From Acetatifactor sp. (GTDB lineage: Bacteria; Bacillota; Clostridia; Lachnospirales; Lachnospiraceae): DNA of 11,245 nt. The position numbers were made by a program, and so were the translations under genes. Shown here piece after piece: positions 7,867-11,245 of this stretch. The stretch lies in assembly GCA_024699575.1 (NCBI GenBank), contig JAILPF010000416.1:1-11245 (forward strand), in the 5' to 3' direction. The notes beneath the pieces were generated by a model, which did not search any database, was not told the origin of the DNA, and worked only from the letters and a program-made list of their open reading frames with translations. The first letter of the stretch is position 1, and each line of letters begins with the position of its first letter.

Positions 7867-7895
7867 ATTATACGACATATCTTTTTTTGAATCAA
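7867..7895 (-). promoter_or_regulatory. Strong sigma-A-type promoter for the four-gene phosphorelay
   Basis: On the minus strand TTGATT (7890-7895) and a perfect TATAAT (7867-7872) are separated by 17 bp, close to the consensus. It sits just after the DUF362 stop codon and implies a leader of about 57 nt before the REC-HD-GYP start. No terminator is visible between the DUF362 gene and this promoter, so read-through from the upstream kinase operon may add to expression. Confidence 0.75.
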
Positions 7896-7906
7896 CCTAT
7901 CATCCC

Positions 7907-9028
7907 TTACGCTTTAATCAGTTCGTACTCCCTTGTGCCGATTCCAATTTTTTCTGCATGCTCCAAGGTTTCCTTCCAGCGCACATTCGGGTTGGAATCA
8001 AAGAAGTGATCATTGTAGCGATACCATCCTGGTTTCGCCAGATTATCGCCCAACTGCGAATTGCGTATCGGTGTCGATTGCAGACAGGCATCCGCACATG
8101 CCTGATCAAGCGCCACCGGGTCGAAGGCTGCAAACATTCCTATATTCGGGAGAATCGGTGCATCATTTTCTGAATGACAGTCACAGTTGGGAGAAACATC
8201 CACAATCAGACTGATGTGGAAATTGGGGCGTCCATCCAGAACCGCCTTGGAGTACTCCGCAATCTTGCATCCGAGAACTTCATTTGCATTATCGTTCGGA
8301 TTGGCGATTGCATCAAAGGCACAGGAGCCGATACAACGACCACAGCCTTTACAAAGTTCCTCGTTGATAACTGCTTTTCCGGTATCGTAGGAGATGGCAT
8401 CTGAGCCACATTCTCTTCCACATCTCTTACAGTTCTTACAAAGTTCAGGATTAACCACCGGTTTTCCGTGATTGTGCTGATGCATTTTGCCTGCGCGGCT
8501 TCCGCATCCCATACCGATATTTTTCAAGGCTCCGCCAAATCCTGTACACTCATGTCCTTTAAAATGGTTTAGGGAAATAAACACATCCGCATCCATCACA
8601 GCTCTGCCTATGTATGCCTCTTTACAATATTCTCCCCCTTCGATTGGCACAGTAATATCATCCGTTCCCCTCAGTCCATCGCCTATAATGATATGGCATC
8701 CTGTCGTAGTCTCGTTAAAACCATTCTCCTGCGCGCAGGACAGATGGTCGAGAGCATTCTTTCTGGAGCCGGGATATAAGGTATTGCAATCTGTCAGGAA
8801 GGGTTTCCCTCCGACCTCCTTAATCAAATCGGCAACCGCTTTAGCATAATTAGGTCTTAAATACGCAATATTGCCCAGCTCACCAAAATGAATTTTTATT
8901 GCCACAAACTTGTTATCCATATCTATCGTCTGCAAGCCGGCCTTTTTACAAAGTCTCTTTAGTTTTTCCGGCAATCCCACACCTGCAGTCGTTCTGAAAT
9001 CCGTATAATAAACTTTTGATTTTTCCAT
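7907..9028 (-). CDS. DUF362 protein with two 4Fe-4S ferredoxin-type clusters
   Basis: A 373-residue soluble iron-sulfur protein. The DUF362 fold is indicated by KIHFGELGN (45-53), YLRPNYAKAVADLI, GKPFLTDCNTLYPGSR (74-89), DVFISLNHFKGH (148-159), GFGGALKNIGMGC (163-175) and AAFDPVALDQAC (300-311). Inserted in the middle are two classic CX2CX2CX3C motifs at Cys197/200/203/207 and Cys226/229/232/236, predicting two 4Fe-4S clusters. No signal peptide is seen. The family is widespread in anaerobes and often annotated as ferredoxin or uncharacterised Fe-S protein; its reaction is not established. It begins 28 bp after the stop of the upstream sensor kinase, with AAGGAGAGGG before the ATG, so the two are very likely one operon. 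A redox role connected to the kinase is an attractive but unproven inference. Confidence 0.92.
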   Translation of the reverse strand: MEKSKVYYTDFRTTAGVGLPEKLKRLCKKAGLQTIDMDNKFVAIKIHFGELGNIAYLRPNYAKAVADLIKEVGGKPFLTDCNTLYPGSRKNALDHLSCAQENGFNETTTGCHIIIGDGLRGTDDITVPIEGGEYCKEAYIGRAVMDADVFISLNHFKGHECTGFGGALKNIGMGCGSRAGKMHQHNHGKPVVNPELCKNCKRCGRECGSDAISYDTGKAVINEELCKGCGRCIGSCAFDAIANPNDNANEVLGCKIAEYSKAVLDGRPNFHISLIVDVSPNCDCHSENDAPILPNIGMFAAFDPVALDQACADACLQSTPIRNSQLGDNLAKPGWYRYNDHFFDSNPNVRWKETLEHAEKIGIGTREYELIKA

Positions 9029-9056
9029 GTGCCCTCTCCTTGCTTATTGATATTTA

Positions 9057-10823
9057 TTACTCCATCCATTTCTTGAAAACGGTCTCTAAGCTGCCAACTT
9101 CAACAGGCTTAGAAAGATAATCGTCAAATCCTGCAGCAAGATATACTTCCTCTACGTGTTCACCTGCTGTGGCAGTCAATGCAATCACTCTGGTCGATTC
9201 GGGTACCAGCTTGTCATTCCTGATGATTTTCAAAGTTTCCAGCCCATCCATTTCCGGCATCTTGTGATCCAGGAACACGAAATCAAAGGAGGATTTCTTG
9301 ATGGTCTCAATTGCTTCATAACCGGATTCCACCAAAACCGGCGTAATCCCAAACAATCCCAAAAGTTTATTAATTACTTTCAGGTTCATCCTGTCATCAT
9401 CCGCCACCAGAACCTTCGCCTGTGGAAGTGATAAAGATGCCTCTGCTTTCTGCCGCTTATGCACAGATTCCTTCCACTTCGCCTCAAAATCCCCCATAGG
9501 CTCCCAGGATACCACCTTCTGCCTGAGCACAAAAAAGAAGTCCGATCCCTTACCATACTCACTGGACACTTGTAGCTTGCTGCCCATCATATGCAGTAAA
9601 TCGGAAGCAATACTTATGCCCAAACCGGTTCCTTCCACGTTGCGATTTTTTTCTTCATCTATCCGTTCAAAAGCTGCAAAAAGTTCCTGAATATCCTCTT
9701 TTCTGATACCGATACCGGTATCCTTCACCGATAGATATAAATCGATATTTTCCTCATCTGCTTTCTCACAATGTGCTTCCAGAGTAACGCTACCCTCATC
9801 CGTATATTTTACTGCATTCGTGAGAATATTCGTCACAACCTGTTTGATACGCAACTCATCGCCAAACAAGAAAGCAGGTATGTTTTCATCTACATTTGTA
9901 ATCAAGGAAAGCCCTTTTTCTCTCGCTCTCCCCTCTGTCATAACCACCAAGTCATGAAACAATCTGGCACTCTCATATTTTGCGGGAAGAATCTCCATTT
10001 TTCCTGCGCCGATTTTGGAGAAATCCAGAATGTCATTAATCAGATTCAACAATGTTGTTCCTGCTGTTTTAATATTCTGAGCATATTCCAAAGTTCTGTC
10101 TTCTCTGCTTTCCCTGAGTATCATGTTGTCCATCCCAAGCACAGCGTTGATAGGAGTTCGTATCTCATGACTCACAGAAGAGAAAAACACCGTCTGCGCC
10201 GCAGAAAGCTTTTCGATTTCATCCCTCTGTTCTTCCGTCTTGATAATCTTGCCGGCAAGATTGCTTTTTACATACAAAAGGCTCAGTCCAAGTGCAAGCT
10301 GAAATGTGCAGTAAATCACCATGTTAATCACTAATCCGATTCCATTCGGTGTATGTAACGCAATGGAAATCATCGATATATCCGCAATAATTGCCATAAT
10401 TCCGTAGAATGTAGGATCAAGATAAAAACATAGTGGAATGGATAGTGAAAATGTCATGAATACCGTGGGATCAACCGTTCCAAGCACCATATAATCATTG
10501 TAGGAAGTTCCCACTGCCCAAGCAAAAAAGAATACTGCTGCAATCGGATTTACATAATTCAGAAGCTTATATCGTTTTTCGAAAGCTTGTTTCACATACA
10601 GTGTGATGACAATATAGGCCAGCACCACAATCAGCAGTGCCAGATAAAATCCGCGATATCTCCACAAATAATCTCCATACAATGGCTGATTGATAAGCGT
10701 CATAAGAAGCATCATTATTTCAATTACAGCCACAATACTCATCGCAAAAATAGAGGTATTCGCCGATGCCTGATATGTCCTCATCAATATTTTGTCTTTG
10801 ATTCGATTTTCTTTTACGTCCAT
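9057..10823 (-). CDS. Membrane hybrid sensor histidine kinase lacking an Hpt domain
   Basis: A 588-residue hybrid kinase. About six hydrophobic segments (between residues 22 and 187) form the sensor, with no extended extracytoplasmic domain. HisKA has His219 in SHEIRTPINAVLG. The ATPase has N332/N336 in TNILTNAVKYT, DTGIGI at 368-373 and GTGLGIS at 398-404. The receiver (about 470-586) has Asp475/Asp476, Asp519 in FLDHKMPE, Thr550 and Lys572, and the protein ends straight after it. With no Hpt of its own, onward transfer needs a separate His domain; candidates are the two Hpt domains encoded downstream. The kinase core is colinear and clearly paralogous with the 750-residue kinase. The ribosome site is weak (AGGGTGGG close to the ATG). 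It heads the minus-strand block and is divergent from the FliB-type gene. Confidence 0.95.
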   Translation of the reverse strand: MDVKENRIKDKILMRTYQASANTSIFAMSIVAVIEIMMLLMTLINQPLYGDYLWRYRGFYLALLIVVLAYIVITLYVKQAFEKRYKLLNYVNPIAAVFFFAWAVGTSYNDYMVLGTVDPTVFMTFSLSIPLCFYLDPTFYGIMAIIADISMISIALHTPNGIGLVINMVIYCTFQLALGLSLLYVKSNLAGKIIKTEEQRDEIEKLSAAQTVFFSSVSHEIRTPINAVLGMDNMILRESREDRTLEYAQNIKTAGTTLLNLINDILDFSKIGAGKMEILPAKYESARLFHDLVVMTEGRAREKGLSLITNVDENIPAFLFGDELRIKQVVTNILTNAVKYTDEGSVTLEAHCEKADEENIDLYLSVKDTGIGIRKEDIQELFAAFERIDEEKNRNVEGTGLGISIASDLLHMMGSKLQVSSEYGKGSDFFFVLRQKVVSWEPMGDFEAKWKESVHKRQKAEASLSLPQAKVLVADDDRMNLKVINKLLGLFGITPVLVESGYEAIETIKKSSFDFVFLDHKMPEMDGLETLKIIRNDKLVPESTRVIALTATAGEHVEEVYLAAGFDDYLSKPVEVGSLETVFKKWME

Positions 10824-10871
10824 TTTCCCACCCTAATCTTAATAAAAACTAAACAACATACATCAGAAAAC

Positions 10872-10900
10872 ATTGTATCATTTAAACAGCACTCATACCA
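10872..10900 (-). promoter_or_regulatory. Putative extended -10 promoter for the 588-residue kinase gene
   Basis: On the minus strand TACAAT (10872-10877) is preceded by TGA, giving an extended -10 (TGN) element at 10872-10880. A weak -35, TGGTAT, is at 10895-10900 with a 17-bp spacer. The predicted leader is about 40 nt. It lies in the 149-bp divergent region shared with the flagellin methylase gene. Confidence 0.45.
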
Positions 10901-10916
10901 GCAAAATTTTCATATA

Positions 10917-10945
10917 TTGCGGCAAAATAACTGTCATGTTATCAT
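10917..10945 (+). promoter_or_regulatory. Putative promoter of the FliB-type gene with an overlapping dyad
   Basis: TTGCGG (10917-10922) and TATCAT (10940-10945) are separated by 17 bp, and TGT just before the -10 makes it an extended -10 element. The inverted repeat ATAAC-N6-GTTAT (10927-10942) overlaps the spacer and -10, a typical place for a repressor. The ATG follows about 27 bp downstream of the -10 box. I do not recognise the dyad as a known operator. Confidence 0.5.
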
Positions 10946-10972
10946 AAAGCAAACAAGGATTGAGGGATTAAC

Positions 10973-11245
10973 ATGATTTACAGAAAACAAAAGGATTATG
11001 ACACCTTCCGCTGCATTGCAGGCAAATGCCCCAAAAGCTGTTGCATCGGCTGGCAGATTATGATTGATGAACAAAGTTTAGATAAATATAAAGCAGTTAA
11101 CGGGCCTTTCTCTGAAAGAATCCGCTCTGCTGTGGATTATCCGGCAGAATGCTTCCGTCAGCACGGAACACGCTGCAACATGCTAAATGAATGTGGGCTC
11201 TGTGATTTACAGTCTGTAATGGGTGAGGATTATCTGTGCGACACC
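10973..11245 (+). CDS. fliB: FliB-type flagellin lysine-N-methylase, N-terminal part (cut by window end)
   Basis: The first 91 codons of an open frame running off the window. The visible part shows the Cys-rich start of the FliB family: CIAGKCPKSCCIGW (residues 14-27), a following IMIDEQSLDKY segment, then CNMLNECGLCDLQ and MGEDYLCDT, where the family usually has another Cys next. FliB is known in Salmonella as an N-methylase for lysines on flagellin; many clostridial homologues carry this name with no experimental proof. The Cys clusters suggest a bound metal or Fe-S cofactor. GAGGGA at 10962-10967 lies five bases before ATG and supports this start. It is divergent from the sensor kinase gene. 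The rest of the protein is outside the window, so intactness cannot be judged. Confidence 0.85.
   Translation, partial: MIYRKQKDYDTFRCIAGKCPKSCCIGWQIMIDEQSLDKYKAVNGPFSERIRSAVDYPAECFRQHGTRCNMLNECGLCDLQSVMGEDYLCDT

Noticed and set aside
9771..10334. A 187-codon open frame on the + strand
   Set aside because: It lies wholly antisense to the HisKA/HATPase region of a well-supported kinase, has no ribosome site of note and its translation has no recognisable domain.

Overview
The window looks like a chromosomal segment of a low-to-moderate GC Gram-positive anaerobe in class Clostridia, most likely a Lachnospiraceae-type bacterium. This rests on strong GGAGG-type ribosome sites, sigma-A-like promoters, hybrid histidine kinases of a style common in that family, a DUF362 double-cluster ferredoxin protein, an FliB-type flagellin methylase and a DUF5692-like membrane protein. 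The genus cannot be fixed from the sequence. It is densely coded: ten genes, no intergenic gap over about 150 bp, and no RNA gene, insertion sequence, phage gene or CRISPR array that I could see.

Left part (1-2760): a TetR-family regulator on the + strand, preceded by a TGTTGA/TCAACA dyad that looks like its own operator. It converges with a two-gene minus-strand operon encoding a polytopic membrane protein of unknown function (DUF5692-like) and a hormone-sensitive-lipase-type alpha/beta hydrolase. That operon has its own promoter (2709-2738).

Centre and right (2762-10823, all minus strand, read right to left): a six-gene signalling block. It starts with a membrane hybrid histidine kinase lacking an Hpt domain, followed by a DUF362 ferredoxin-like protein. 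After a 97-bp gap with a near-consensus promoter come four tightly packed genes: REC-HD-GYP, a second membrane hybrid kinase with REC and Hpt, a REC-Hpt protein, and a protein with one degenerate and one intact receiver. The four are coupled by an ATGA overlap, a TAAATG junction and an 11-nt gap. No protein in the block carries a DNA-binding output domain. The only recognisable enzymatic output is the HD-GYP cyclic-di-GMP phosphodiesterase, so the block reads as a multistep phosphorelay that probably ends in c-di-GMP turnover.

Right edge (10973-11245): the first 91 codons of a divergent FliB-type flagellin lysine-N-methylase gene, cut by the window end. Flagellar modification next to a c-di-GMP-type phosphorelay hints at motility control, but that link is inference from proximity.

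The most distinctive points are the receiver of the REC-Hpt protein, which lacks about 11 residues between its Thr and Lys switch positions; the degenerate receiver fused to an intact one; the colinear paralogous kinase cores; and the pairing of a sensor kinase with a DUF362 iron-sulfur protein.
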